A stretch of DNA of 64,000 bases. Source: Scilla litardierei (Eukaryota; Streptophyta; Magnoliopsida; Asparagales; Asparagaceae). Of this stretch, positions 1 through 11,947 are shown one piece after another. How positions within the stretch are numbered: position 1 is the first letter of the stretch; the number at the start of each line of letters is the position of its first letter. The position numbers were made by a program, and so were the translations under genes. The DNA is taken from assembly GCA_030789695.1 (NCBI GenBank), contig CM061134.1, positions 62,795,370-62,859,369 of the forward strand, written 5' to 3'. The notes under the pieces were generated by a model. The model was not told the DNA's origin. It saw nothing but the letters and a program-made list of their open reading frames with translations, and did not search any database.

Positions 1-137
1 CTTGGTTTGATGATGACAAACGTGTCGGTATATCTGATGTGTGTGCTTAGTGTGTTTCAGGCTTGGCGATCACTATTTGGAGGAATTGCTATTCATATAG
101 CATATTGGGAGAAAGAGTCTGTGTGTGCACAAAGAAG

Positions 138-177
138 TTTGACTTGGTCAAAGGAGAGAAAAGTGGACCAAGTCAAA
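138..177. repeat. 12-bp inverted repeat in LTR-E
   Basis: TTTGACTTGGTC at 138-149 is followed 16 bases later by its exact reverse complement at 166-177. It lies about 235 bp upstream of the LTR TATA box, in the likely U3 part. Confidence 0.75.
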
Positions 178-411
178 TTTACTTAGGAGATTGGATTGAT
201 TCAAATCAATTGAATATTTGATCAAATCAATTAGATGGATTTGTGTCTACCCATTCCATATTCTTCTTCCATTCATACCCAACTTAATTGCTATCAAATC
301 CCAATTTGATCAAAACAAATCTCTTATTTGTGGTGCAAAGTGATTGAACCAAATCTCTAAACGCCTATTCAAAATAGGATTCCCCGTAACCGCATCACCC
401 TATCATCACCC

Positions 412-418
412 TATAAAA
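412..418 (+). promoter_or_regulatory. TATA box of LTR-E
   Basis: CTATAAAAAC at 411-420, preceded by a C-rich stretch, is a standard plant core promoter. Transcription would start near 440-450, which would mark the U3/R border. Confidence 0.6.
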
Positions 419-1957
419 ACCCATCCTCTAGGGTTGAAAAAGAAGCGCTCTCCCAAAAATGTTTATGCGGCCAATCAAAGAAAAGGAAACGGCGTGCGCC
501 TAAAAAAAATTTGCGGCTGACACAAAATTTACAAAATAAGAGGAGAGGATCGTTCATCAATAAAGGGAGATCAAATTTGTTGTTTTGTTTTAAGGTTCAT
601 TTGTTTAAAACATAAGATTCTCAACTCACTTTGTTTTTTTGTCTTGCAGGATCCCACGTTTGCAGAGAAAAAAAAGGGTTTCGATGCCATTCAATTATTG
701 AAAAAGAGGAGAAGGGGTTAATAATTCATGTGGGTGGCCTGTTCTAAAAAATTCAATGCGGCAACCCTCTACAGCCGTAACCCATGTGCTGATTGAACCC
801 ATAGCCGCAAGCCGTAAATTTTGACTGAGTTCACAAGGCAAAGGGAGAAGAAAGGAGCCAAGTCTGAGAGGGCGCACGCATCAAGGCATCTCCACCAAAT
901 TCCAAAGGCCGGATGATCTCACATATTTGCAAAAGCTTGCAGCATTAATATCAAAAAGAGGGGCCGGCCTTGGTTTGATTGAGCACACACAATTTTTTTT
1001 ACCAGAGGCCTTCTGTGTTTTTTTTGGCTTACATCTCTCCAATCAAAATAATAACCAAGTGCCTCTTCAAAAAATCCTTTTGTGCATGCATTGATATTGA
1101 AAAAAAAAGGAGGCTGCACATTTTGATTATTCACTACATTAATTCGTTGGAGAGAGGGCGTATCTTCATGTTGACTCTATTTGTTTTGTTTCAAATCATT
1201 TGCTTCTGATTTTTTAACAGAGCCTTCTTTTAATTAATGCTTTTGTTTGCAGGCAAGTGCTTTTGATAAAGAACAGATTAGGTGCGTAACTTGATCAAGT
1301 GAAGAGAAGTATTTTAATCAAGGGGAGAGAAAGGGTTCAACAAAAAGTGCGACATACAAATTGGACCATCATCTAGCACGGAGTTCAGGTGCCGCAATTT
1401 GAGTTGCCATTGTCGAGGAAACCACTACTACTTGCCAGACGACTTCTGGCCCGTGCTTATTGACGAAGACTACGCCGCTACACAAACTGAGCTTTCTAAA
1501 CTCTCCTGTTCATTATTTTGTGTAGTAGTTTGTAGATCTTCGTAGGGGAAACTTTACCATATTTTGTGACTATTTTGGGACTTGCCTAGTTGGGGCTAGA
1601 CAAGTGGGACCCAGCTAGTTTGGGACTAGCTGGTAGAAAGCTTTGCTAGGATTGATAGTGAGAGGAAACACTGTGTGTGGGGTACTGAGAGCCTGGCGAG
1701 TGTAGAGACGTAGAGGGTGCTCTGAGGTGCTCTAACTTGTGGTTTTGTACCTATTGCACTATTCAATCTAGTATTTGCTTTGGGGGCTGGAGTAGGTCGT
1801 TGGGACGACCGAACCAGGGTAAATCTGCTGTGTATGCTGTGTCTGCTTTTCATTACTCTGGTTGTGCTTTTAACTGCGTGTGATTTCTCGTGGGTTGCAC
1901 GAGAATTTTTTAAAAAGCCTATTCACCCCCCCTCTAAGCTAGGATCCAGATCCAACA

Positions 1958-3171
1958 AGGTCATCCATAGTTATCTCATCGCCTTCGTCGTCACTATCAT
2001 CGGAAGAGGAAGATCCTTGATCATTCTCCTCTCTTGCCATGAAGCACATGTGCGCTTGCTCCACTTGCTCATCGTCCGACTCTCCGCTTGAGGAATCCTC
2101 AGAGTCGGTGAATGTTGCTCCGACAAGTCCCTTTTTGTTCCCTTTCTTGTACTTCTTGGACTTATCGAATTTCGGTGCCTTCCACTTCTCCTTTTGCTTG
2201 TTGAGAGGACACTCCGCTTTCATGTGTCTTGGTTTATTGCACTTGAAACACAAAGGAGAGGAAGAGGCGTTAGAAGAACCAAATTTAGCTTTGTTCTTAT
2301 AGTTACCTTTTCGGAAGAAACGGTTGAACTTCTTGGCCATGAGTGCCATGGACTCCAAGTCCAACTCGTTTTCCGAGTCTTCATCATCGGTTGATGTGGA
2401 TGTGGATGGAGCGGCCGTAAAAGCAATAGCCTTCTTCTTTGGCTCGTCTTGCTTTAGGTAGGACTTCATCTTTTCTTGCAATTTTAGCTTGCTATCCTTG
2501 CATACCTCGTATGACATTAAAGTACCCATTAGTTGAACTACGGTGTACTTATTCATATCATTACCTTCCTCGATGGCGAAGGTACGCTTTTCCCAAGAAG
2601 AAGGAAGTCCTTCGATAAGCTTCGAACACTTCTCCTTTTGGGTGTAGGATTTGCCGAGAGCCTCTAACTCGTTTATGATGTCGACGAAGCGAGCATAATA
2701 CTCCTTCATCTTCTCGCCCTGTTGCATATGAAACATTTCGTAATCTTTGTTAACAACTAAGAGTTTAGAGTCTCTTACCCTACTCGTCCCTTCATGTAGA
2801 ATGAGGAGGGAGTTCCAAATTTGATATGCACTCTTACATGTGCATATCTTATTGAAGTCCTCGGGCTCCAATGCGCATTACAAGGCGTTCATTGCCTTGG
2901 CATTGCTTACCTCCGCGGCGACCTCCGCGGTTGTCCATTTCTCAAAGTCTTCTTCGGCGGGCTCGATGTATTCCTTCATTGTGGTCCTCCATAGAGATGC
3001 ACTCCGGAGGAAGGTTTCCATCAGGCATTTCCAGTACCCGTAGTTGGTACCGTTGAAGAATGGAGGCCTCGTAGAGGAATGTCCTTCCATCACCGAAGAC
3101 GCTCCTTCACGGTTCCTGAAGGTGCCATAGTCGGAAGGTGGACGCACGGTCTTGTTGTCGTTGGCAGACAT
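1958..3171 (-). pseudogene. Copia gag (UBN2-type) of C2, broken
   Basis: Gag would form the virus-like particle that packages element RNA. The start at 3171 (MSANDNKTVRPPSDY) lies 11 bases past the primer site and matches the C1 gag start. The first 97 residues end at an in-frame TAA (2878-2880); C1 has CAA there, so a single C-to-T change made the stop. The same frame resumes at once and runs about 310 residues: a UBN2-type capsid region, then a zinc knuckle CFKCNKPRHMKAEC fitting CX2CX4HX4C, then K-rich and acidic stretches. The frame is lost at 1957 where LTR-E begins; the residues after MDDL come from that LTR. Protein from this copy is unlikely. Confidence 0.85.
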
Positions 3172-3182
3172 AGCTAAGTATC

Positions 3183-3196
3183 TGGCTCTGATACCA
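3183..3196 (-). other. Primer binding site of C2 (initiator tRNA-Met)
   Basis: Minus-strand TGGTATCAGAGCCA, complementary to the 3' end of initiator tRNA-Met, two bases inside the LTR end. Typical for plant Copia elements. Confidence 0.9.
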
Positions 3197-3937
3197 AATG
3201 TAATGCCCTACAAGCTACTGCACAAGTACTAGAGGGAGGGGGGTGAATAGTACTTTAAAAATAACGAGGAGTATAATTCCTAATTATAGTGCAAACAACT
3301 ACCAAATCAATTTGCGGAAGCTTAAATTGAAGACAACAACAAAATTAACAATGCTAAAAATAGAATGTTACTGGGTTCGGATCCACCCAAGTCTCCCCGA
3401 CTTGTTCCCGGTGATCCTACGTCCCAACCACCCGGATCCCCTCCGGATACTTGAGTTAGAAACCCTAAGTCAAGATTTCCACTATGAAATACTTGTGAAA
3501 AACCTCCACAAGTCAAATCATACAAAATGTAATTTGTGACTCCCACAACCCGGGATCACAACCACACTCTCACAACCGAGAGTGAAACTTACAATTCAAA
3601 TATGAAATGAAATAAGACAACTTCTTACCGAACAAAATACCTATGCCTTGAGTATTGCTTACGAATTAGGGCAAGGATGATTTTGAGGAAGAAGTGGCAC
3701 CAAACCCTAGCTCCAAGATGTAGATCAGCGATGGAGAGCTTTGGGGATGTTGGTGACCTAGAATCAAGCACTTGGCTTGGAAGGCTTCACACTCAATGAA
3801 TCTCTCTTTGGAAGTAAGAGTTAGGAGAGATTATTGAATGGAATGATTGAGCTTTGAATGAGCTTGGAATGATTTCTCTTGATATCTAAACTTGTAATAA
3901 TATCAGCCTTTGCAGCAATGAGTGCATCCCATCAAGT

Positions 3938-3945
3938 ATATATAG
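3938..3945 (-). promoter_or_regulatory. TATA box of C2 LTR
   Basis: Minus-strand CTATATATA just downstream, in transcript sense, of the palindrome array; same arrangement as in the C1 LTRs. Confidence 0.65.
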
Positions 3946-4010
3946 GATAGAGGAGAGAGAGAAAGAAATTCGAGTCATTAAATGCTCCAACGGCTCTTTT
4001 CTGAACCCAA

Positions 4011-4674
4011 CTAGTCGATTAAAGAACAACCACCGACCGACTAGTTCATCAACTAGTCGGTCGGTCAATTAACGCATACCGACTAATGAGTGAACAGAGA
4101 AAAGATCAAAGCACAGACATAAGGAACTAGTCGGTCCAAGAAGAGTATCTGACCGACTAGTTTCACAACTAGTCGGTCGGTTACTCAACTGAGACCGACT
4201 AACAGATAAAACAGAAGTCTGAGCTAAAAATAGACTTAGTCGGTCCAAGAACAAATGTTGACCGACTAATTCACCAACTAGTCGGTCACCAAATGATCTT
4301 AGACCGACTAACCATAAACAGTAAGTTAGGTGAAAATTTGGTATGTACAGTAAACTAAACTAGTCGGTCCAAGAAGGAAAGTTGACCGCCTAGTTCATCA
4401 ACTAGTCGGTCGGTCAATTAACACAGACCGACTAATGATAAACAGTAGCTTAGGTTCAAAAGTGCATGTACAGGGAAAGCTCAACTAGTCGGTCACAGAA
4501 GCATCACTGACCGACTAGTTCACAAACTAGTCGGTCGGTGAGTCAACTTAGACCGACTAACTGTAAACAGTAAAGAGCTTAGAATTAACTGACTGAAACT
4601 AGTCGGTCCAAGAAGCTTTGCCGACCGACTAGATCACCATCTAGTTGGTCAGTTCTTCTTCTTGAACCAACTAA
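4011..4674. repeat. Palindrome array (ACCGACTAG / CTAGTCGGT) in C2 U3
   Basis: Six hairpin-like units centred near 4045, 4155, 4261, 4385, 4509 and 4624. Each is ACCGACTAGTT-like sequence, a 4-base spacer and the reverse complement, separated by about 105-125 bp, with further single half-sites between. The array sits directly upstream of the LTR TATA box in transcript sense. Confidence 0.88.
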
Positions 4675-5077
4675 CATGCACAAGAAGTCCCGAATCGAAG
4701 CGCGATGCTTCGGGAAGGATTGTATGTACTTCTACTAAGATCCTAGAGCTAAGATATGAGCGTTATGAAGATTTAAACCGTAAGACCTACTCAAGGCTTA
4801 ACATTCTACGAAAGAAGCTTAAAGACTATAAATAAAACTTGACGATACCGTCTTCAATAGCTTCAATCGAAGCTTCATGACTTCTAAATTGGTCCATAAG
4901 CTTCAACGAAGCTTTAGGCATACGATCACGTGCTTTGAGAAGTCTTGAGACGTCGTAATTGATATTCTTATGAATTTGGCGACGATCTCCATAACTGCGC
5001 TCACAAAGTGTTAGTTCACGTTATATTTATGTTTGTTCATCACCCAAAACCAAATCCGGGGAGTCCAATATCCAACA

Positions 5078-6004
5078 GAACCTTGAAGAACATTTTAATG
5101 TAATTGACTAGATATAATCGATGATGTCACATAATCATAATTTGCACACTTACTATCCAATGGAACACGACTAAGGATTTGGCTAGGCCAGGATTACTAT
5201 CCCAAGTCAAGCTAGGGTGATCCTCAACACTAGTAAAAAAACATTAGACCGGATCATGGTCCATTGAAGGAAACTTATTATTCATATGTGTCCCGTTCAA
5301 TTAGAAATGGCTTCATGAAAACTAGTTAATCATATCAACTAGTTGAATCCTAAAATCGAAATTATTAGGATTGGTTTATAACGTTTATTAATGTCCTTAT
5401 CAACTATAAGGATTTTTAAGGTGCTATCCTAATCATGTATTATGCATTTTAAAATTCAAGTTGCAACAATTTTAAATCATAGCCTTTTATTCGAAATTAT
5501 TATTAGAACAATTAAAATAATAATTAGGAGAGGGCTACACTAAACATGAAGTTAATATGTTGCAACAATTTTTAAATCATAGCATGTCCAAAAATTAACT
5601 CATAATTTTAAGAAAGGTTTAATGTTTATCCTAATAGTTTTTCTTGAATTATCACATAATCAAAATAATTAATATAACCATTAAAAATTATTAACTAAAC
5701 AATTTATTTTAATAACAAAGCAAGTAAAATTTATTTCATAAAATTTTCTTGCTAAACATACAAGCTAAAATTTATCGCATAAGTTTTAGTTACATCCAAA
5801 AATTATCACATAATTTTAAAGACTTAATTTTAAAATAAAATGAAATCTAATTTTCAAAAATAATTTTTGAAAATAAAAACGTTACTTTAAAAACGACATT
5901 TTTAAAGTTTAAATAAAACCACTATCTGATGGAGAAGCATGATGTATCATATACAATTTATAAATTGCAAAAATAGATCAGGTAGACCATAGCTCTGATA
6001 CCAC
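5078..6004 (-). mobile_element. Internal leader fragment of LTR element P
   Basis: AT-rich sequence without open frames, next to a minus-strand initiator-Met primer site at its high-coordinate end. I read it as the untranslated leader following the primer site of a minus-strand LTR element. Its other end is the C2 LTR border at 5077, so C2 probably landed in it. The family is not recognised. Confidence 0.5.
5991..6003 (-). other. Primer binding site of P (initiator tRNA-Met)
   Basis: Minus-strand TGGTATCAGAGCT one base inside the LTR end at 6005. Confidence 0.8.
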
Positions 6005-6830
6005 TGCAGGGGTTTTTGGGTCCTTAGGGCCATAAATACGACGTTCGACCCAGGTCGGGCGGGCGAAGTTATCAAAACAGCAGCGGAAAAATCGACTTAA
6101 AACAGTTTTAAGTTCAAGCCATAAAGGGAACAAACACTAGCTAAGATCTCTACTATCCAGGGGTTGGTTCCGACCAACCCCTAAGGATACGTCTATCTAA
6201 CATTTGCAATTTATAAATGCATGTTTAATTTAAACGGCAAAGCTTTCACTTCGTTTCCGCAGAATACGAAGCGTCATTTTTAGCAACATTTCTTTGGCCC
6301 CCGTGCCACTTCTCCTCGAGCCGAACCACGTCCCGAGCCGCACCTCATCCCGAGCCGAACTGCTTCCCGAACCGCATTGCGTCCTAGGCGAGCAACACCC
6401 TTGTCACCGAGCTAACCACGCGTCGAAGAAGATTTCACATTGAGTTAATCTTTCGTAAAATCTTCGGATCCGATCCAAGCTCCTTCATAGCTTTGCTAGA
6501 GCCCGAACGGGAGCAAGGAAGAAATTTAGGGAGAAAGAGAATATTTAATTTAAGCTCATATCCGGGCTTGCTCATGTTTAATGGAGCTACTCAGATCTGG
6601 AGCTTGGAACAAGTTTCAAGGTGGGGAGTCGATCCCTATTTATAAAGGCGGCTGACCCCTCCCCTTCACTCCATATCTGATGTGGGACTAAAAGTTTTGG
6701 AGAAAAAATTAATTAAAGTTTGCCTTTCACAAAGGCCAAACTTTAGCAAATTTTTCATCCCTCACCGTTGAGCTTCGCAAGTGATACAACTTATCAAATC
6801 AAAGAGGGTTGAATAGTGAATGCGTAGGAA
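6005..6830 (-). repeat. LTR of element P (outer limit uncertain)
   Basis: The inner LTR end is clear (minus strand ends CCCCTGCA, then one base, then the primer site). A TATA box at 6637-6644 and a CCCACATC-type stretch upstream of it fit a U3 promoter. I could not find a convincing TG start, so the outer limit near 6830 is a guess. No palindrome array is present. Confidence 0.5.
6637..6644 (-). promoter_or_regulatory. TATA box of the P LTR
   Basis: Minus-strand TATAAATA in a GC-richer context, about 630 bp before the LTR's inner end. Confidence 0.6.
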
Positions 6831-7073
6831 GAAACGACACGTCATTCCGAGTTCGTTTGACCCCTCAAACGAGTGTCCAAACATTGCCAAAAACTAGTTT
6901 TTCGCAGAAACTGCAGCCGTCGCACAAAACTGGGTTTAAAACCCCTATTGTGGCCTCCAGGCGAGTCGGGCACCCGACCCACAATGTCAAATTTGGCTTT
7001 TTTTCATTGTTTTGGCTCTATTTTGTGTGTTTGGTGTCCGTTTTTGACGCAGTTTGAACCTGTGTTTAGACCG
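6831..7073. other. Unassigned 243 bp between P LTR and H
   Basis: No coding frame or repeat copy elsewhere in the window. It contains a small palindrome (GAGTCGGGCACCCGAC near 6964-6979). It may be the rest of the P LTR, since H is inserted at 7074. Confidence 0.4.
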
Positions 7074-10058
7074 TGTCATGCCCTATTTTGCACTATACGT
7101 GTATTCTACTGAACACACGCGGTATTTCTACCTACGATGCATACGTGGGCATGAAATAAGCGTAGATATCGATGTACGTGACGTAGTGAATGGGGGATTG
7201 GGCCGTAATACGTGACTAAGGGAAGGGAATGCGAATGTGAAAGCGGGAAAAGTGCAAATGGCGTCGTGGAAGTAAAACGACAGGAGTGTGTTAGGCGTGT
7301 GTGTGTGAAGCATGTATGCTCGCATGGATGTGCATGGGTGTGTGCAGGAAGAGCCATGCAAGTGTGAAAAGGGTTAGGGGTCAATGGCAACCCCAGTAAA
7401 TTTTTGGAAAGGCTAGGGGCAAAACGGTCATTTGGACTAAAGCTGCTGTGCGTACATCCTAAAGAGGTCGGTACCTAAAGTAATGGCAAACTTGTAAATA
7501 CCTAAAAGTTGAGGGGCATTTTGGGAAGGGTATTTTAGTCATTTTAGGTGATTCATGGCTTAAGGAGTAAGTAAGAATTGTGTAGAACTCTTAAGTGAAT
7601 TCTTTTCTTTTCTTTTCTTGAATCTTCTCTTTTCTTTTCATTTTCTCTTCCCCTCTCCACCCCTATAGGGCCGGCCACCCCTCCCCTCTCTTCTCCCTCT
7701 TTTAGCAAATGAAAACCCTAATTTCTAATTCCAATTAGAAGGGAACCAAGCTTGCTTCAAGGGAATTTCTCAAAGGAGAAAGAAGTAGAGAAGAAAGGAA
7801 GAGAAGGAAAGAAGAGAAATCAAGATTTTGAGGTAGGTTTCTAACTTGGATTTGGGAATTTAATTAGGGTTTTATTTTATCATGTTTTTACTTCATGTTT
7901 TATCAATATGAAGTAGGGGTAATCAAATTAATATGCTATGATTCAATTTTCATGAATCTCCCTTGAAAATTCTTAGCAAAATCACTCTCTTTGAAATTTT
8001 GAAATCTGGATGTTTGTTTTTGCCTTGACTGTGGTTACTGTAGCTCGAATTAGGGTTCGAAAAAATATATGAACTTGTAGATCTTGAATTTATACCCAAA
8101 AATCATATAAAGTTTGATATAGTTTCAATTCAAAAATTAGGAGCAATAAATCCATCTTCACAACATGTCTGTTTGATTTTCAGTGTTGACACTGTTTAGT
8201 AAAATTGGCCTAGACACTTTCACACATCATGGAATTTTGTATTCTTGGTCTTGTTGAAATGTTAACAACTTTTTCTAAAAATTCACCAGCATGCTTATAT
8301 GTCGAAATTCTGGCTCCAACATGCCCAAAATTGGGTTTCAATACAGGCTCTGAAATCTGTCTAAAAAACAGATTTGACACACTTTACTAAATAATTCACC
8401 ATAAATCATATACTTAATGGTTTTGCATGAAAATTTATCTGTAGATCTTATCTACAAGTTTCATTCAGGAATTTTGCTAAATTAAGTATATAATTGGATG
8501 ATATCAGCCACCTTTTATGACATCATGTGCATTTCCTGCAAGCTGAAGCTTTTGCATGATGATATGATTTGTGTAATATTGCCATTTATACTCCTATTGT
8601 CCATGATTGTTGTTATTACCTAAAAGGAAGTTGATTGGTATGATATACTATTAAATTGGTAATGTGATTGATAGGCGGAACATGATGCAAATCATGTGTT
8701 CGATGAAATGCCTCAATGAAGGCAATATCCAGTAATTTGAGAAACGTGTATGCATTAGTGTTGGCCTTGAGCCACATTGATAATTGGTAAATTTAGAGGC
8801 TTGAATGGCATGGATACATTGAAATTGTGAGTGGATGGTGTTTTATGATAGTGGGCATGTCACGTGAGTGCATGACCCTATGTCTAATGATGGACAGTTG
8901 AGGTGATATGAGTATACCCATGCCATCAAGACCCCTAACGTGTCACCTATGATGTTAACTTATAAAATTGAATAAATCTCAATCCTCTCTAATGAGGGTG
9001 AGTTAGTGAAACCCGGGTTTAGGGGGGATTTGAGTAAATTGTGGATATGAGGCCTGGACTGTAAAGTTGGAAGATGATTATGTGATGTGTGGAGTTTACA
9101 CCCACTCGCCTTTACCGGGAGTGGAGGGGATACTTACACCCACTAGCCTTTACCGGGAGTGGAGGGGTCATACGGAGGTTGGGTTATATGTGGATAGCCT
9201 CACTCCTGCCAGGGACGGGGGAGGTGAGAGGCCCGACGTACAATGCCCGTGTCCACTGCGTCGTGTGCTATATTCACCCCATATTTGGGGTGAAGTCCAG
9301 GTCCTGGTATCACACAGTTTACCCAAGTTTCAATTAATTCAATTAATCAATTCATTCTTAAAATGAGCACTTTGCATGTTCTTCTTCCGCTGGCAGCACT
9401 TCCCTTTTCCCTTGCTTCACTGGTGGCACTGTGTTATATCCTGATATTTGTGTTTCTCTTTTGAGTTTGTGGGTGTATGGCTATTTGTTATTATTACTCG
9501 TGCTAACTCTTTCTTACAGTAATCGACATTGGACCGCAGGTATGATCCTCTTACTTAGCTATTCACTTTTCGCTATATATTTAGTTTGCATGTCTTGTTC
9601 CGTTGTCTTGCATTGTGGATTGATAACCCTAGAGCGATGCCCAGATCCAAGTTGGTTCCTACTGGGACACACATTGACGTGCTCCTCCCTATTTTTCAGG
9701 TAGCAGGGGCAGTATGGTTGGTGGTGACTTGGAGTTGGGTCTCAGGGGAGAGTTTGGTGAGTGATGTAGCCTGCAGAGTGACCTGGTTGTCTTTAAAGGT
9801 GGAGAGTGGTTGTATGTATGTATTGGTGTACTTGGACTGTGTATAGAAATGAAGCATGTATGTATTAAATGTTGTTGTTGTTTTGTGTGACTGTTGGATA
9901 TTTCAGTGGTGCTTTACTTATACTATACCAGCATATGCGCAGTGGCCTGCTTATTCAGTTTCTTCTTTCTCTCTTTTTCTCTTCATCACCTCTGCTCTTC
10001 AGGATACTTGAAAAAAATATTTAGCAGCTTCGGGTATTCTGGAGATCGGGGCGTGACA
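7074..10058 (+). repeat. 5' LTR of H (2985 bp)
   Basis: Starts TGTCATGCCC and ends GGGCGTGACA. The part from about 7115 to 8770 reappears at 30801-32467 with small indels. It has a CT-rich tract near 7600-7700 and no coding frame. Just inside the end (10064) TGGTGGCCC could start a primer site, but I cannot name the tRNA. Confidence 0.85.
9096..9167 (+). repeat. Two-copy tandem repeat, 38-bp period
   Basis: Copies at 9096-9129 and 9134-9167, 34 bp each with one mismatch, built around TTTACCGGGAGTGGAGGGG. Confidence 0.85.
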
Positions 10059-10889
10059 ATTTTTGGTGGCCCATACAGGTCACCGCACTGCGGTGTGCGT
10101 AAGGATAGTGCATGTAATGCTTCAGTAGGTGATTTAGATGGGTTAGCCATAAGGTGGGTAGTGATCTTAGTGACCTTAGAGTTTAAGTGACCCATCCTTA
10201 AACCTCTAACTTAGGAATTCAGAGGATGAACTTCCTAATGATGAAAATATTAGTTGGTATCATTGTATATTAGTTGGTATTAGTGTATGCAGATATAATA
10301 ATGAGAATACGTGTATATAAATGCAGTTGTTATACTTGGATACTTGAATTATATGTGTCGCATGTATACTTGTATTCAGTATAAATACATATTTGTATTT
10401 GAATAGCATGAAAGTTGCATGTATAGTTAGATGTGGAAGTATATACTAGGCGGGTGAATACTTGAGTGTATGTATACTCTCTATAAAAGTACATGATATG
10501 GATATGTGAGGCTGGTATGTGGTAATACTCGTATGACTCTGAGACATAGGTGATATATACATGTTTATTCGTGGATGTATATTGGTGGGTACATATAAGC
10601 TAGTGTGAATATATATATCCTGTAGAGCTGTGAGTGAGGATACGTACATACATGGTATGAGTTCATGAAGCATCTTCTTATCTGTTACATTACGGTTGTG
10701 TTCCCATGTGGGAAAGTAGCAAGATGTGTATATCTATCCATGTGTGGATAGAGTGGTGGAGTGTTCATACGGTCTTGTAGATATATGTGGGGAAAGTGCA
10801 TGTGTGTGGATATATGTGTGCTTGTATGAGTAGGTGGTGTAGATATAGGGTGAAATATTGGTATATATATGTGTATATATATGTATATG

Positions 10890-10930
<41 letters not shown>

Positions 10931-10950
10931 GTATATATATATATATTATG
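10059..10950 (+). other. H interior, left part: non-coding, TG/TA-rich
   Basis: No gene seen. From about 10250 the plus strand is dominated by T, G and A with few C, in runs such as TGTATATA and GTATGTG. It ends in a TA/TG microsatellite (10860-10948) into which the SINE is inserted. Confidence 0.7.
10860..10948. repeat. TA/TG microsatellite
   Basis: Near-continuous TA with scattered TG, on the 3' side of the inverted SINE. Confidence 0.9.
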
Positions 10951-11255
10951 TTTTTTTTGTTTTTTTTGTTTTTTGTTTTTGAAAACCCAGAAAAATCCCC
11001 AACCCCCTCCCCCTGCCTTCAGCTTTTTTTAGGAGGGTAAGGCGAGAGCCCGGTCGAGACTATGCAAACTGGGGGGTGACCGCCGTGCCCCCAACGGCCC
11101 CTGGGTTAGTCCGAGAGGGGAGATGTAGCCCCAGGGTAAATAATTCCACAACAAATTCCATAATAATTACCAAGTCACGGCGGCCATATGCCTCGAACCC
11201 CGCACCCCTTGGCTTTGGAGCGGAATGACTTACCACTAGGACACCCTCTCGTGGG

Positions 11256-11256
<1 letters not shown>
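10951..11256 (-). mobile_element. tRNA-derived SINE
   Basis: On the minus strand the element begins GCCCACGAGAGGGTGTCC at 11256 and ends in an A-rich tail broken by C (plus-strand T runs at 10951-10980). A pol III box A (TGTCCTAGTGG, plus 11233-11243) and a box B (GGTTCGAGGCA, plus 11189-11199) lie at the spacing expected for an internal tRNA-type promoter. The body after box B does not look like tRNA. Length about 306 bp fits plant SINEs. Both flanks are TA repeats, so a target duplication cannot be resolved. It would depend on LINE machinery for movement. Confidence 0.85.

Positions 11257-11257
<1 letters not shown>

Positions 11258-11336
<79 letters not shown>
11258..11336. repeat. (TA)n microsatellite
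   Basis: About 79 bp of uninterrupted TA between the SINE head and the LINE target site. Confidence 0.97.
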
Positions 11337-11338
<2 letters not shown>

Positions 11339-11347
11339 CTAGTGTTG
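11334..11347. repeat. LINE target-site duplication, left copy
   Basis: TATCGCTAGTGTTG, matched exactly at 17584-17597. It overlaps the end of the TA microsatellite. Confidence 0.93.
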
Positions 11348-11947
11348 TCAATCGTTTTTTGTTTCTCTCTCTTGTTTTCGAGGTGAGAGAAGCTCTGAGG
11401 CGATTTGCCTTCGCCGGTGGCGGCTGCCACGGCGGGCCCCGTGGCCGCCGTTTCTTCGTGATCCGAGGTCTTTGCGTTCAGGATCGGTGCTTGATCGTGC
11501 TATACGAACTTCTCTGCCTCTGATCGGAGCTCGTTGGCCTCCCCTGCGTCTTCACGGGTCGGAGTTCATCGTCTTCCTGGATCGTCGGCAGTCTTGGATC
11601 GTGCTCGTGATCAGGATCGGTGCTTCTTCTGGTGGTGTGAATCAAGATCTCGCCTCGAGATCTTGATTCGGGGTGAGATTCAAACCTTATTTTTTTCGCT
11701 TGCTATTCAGATCTCTCTGTGTCTGAGTTCTTGTGTGTGACGAGGTTCTGGCGTCTATTCTTCTCGTTCGGACGGAGATCCAAGCAGATCTGAAGATCTG
11801 AGGCTGGGCAATTGGGATCTGAGGGGGACGGCGGGATCGACTTGGACGGATCGAGATCTTCTCTAAGATCTCGATCCGGTTGGTGAGATTCCGACTTAGT
11901 TCTCCCTTGCTTCCTATTTTTCGTGCCTTATATTCTTCTTTGGTGCC

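Larger units (their letters stand above)
1..1957 (+). mobile_element. LTR-E: 3' part of a Copia-type LTR (left end outside window)
   Basis: The segment reads as one LTR in plus orientation. It has a TATA box near 412, no coding frame of substance, and a terminus made of a C-run followed by CTCTAAGC and ending in CAACA at 1957, like Copia LTR ends. Immediately after 1957 the sequence becomes the minus-strand gag of C2, interrupted at a point where the homologous gag in C1 continues, so this LTR was inserted into C2. The first bases after the junction (AGGTC, 1958-1962) would be the target duplication; its partner lies outside the window. It could be a solo LTR or the 3' LTR of an element extending left. 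Short reading frames inside look fortuitous. Confidence 0.7.
1958..5077 (-). mobile_element. Copia C2: truncated Sirevirus-like element (5' LTR, primer site, gag only)
   Basis: Reading on the minus strand: a 1.88-kb LTR (5077 down to 3199), an initiator-Met primer site (3196-3183), then gag (3171 down to 1958), where LTR-E interrupts it. Gag and LTR end are closely similar to those of C1 at 34861-38260, so the two belong to one family in opposite orientation. Nothing downstream of gag remains in the window; the rest may lie beyond position 1. Confidence 0.85.
3199..5077 (-). repeat. 5' LTR of C2
   Basis: On the minus strand the LTR opens TGTTGGATATTGGACTCC and closes GGGCATTACA, the same termini as the C1 LTRs. 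It holds the palindrome array at 4011-4674, then the TATA box at 3938-3945, then about 740 bp of R/U5. The outside flank is GAACC (5078-5082). Confidence 0.88.

Noticed and set aside
11189..11243. Box A/box B as a functional tRNA gene
   Set aside because: The sequence does not fold as tRNA beyond the promoter boxes and continues into a 300-bp body with an A-rich tail, so it is a SINE.
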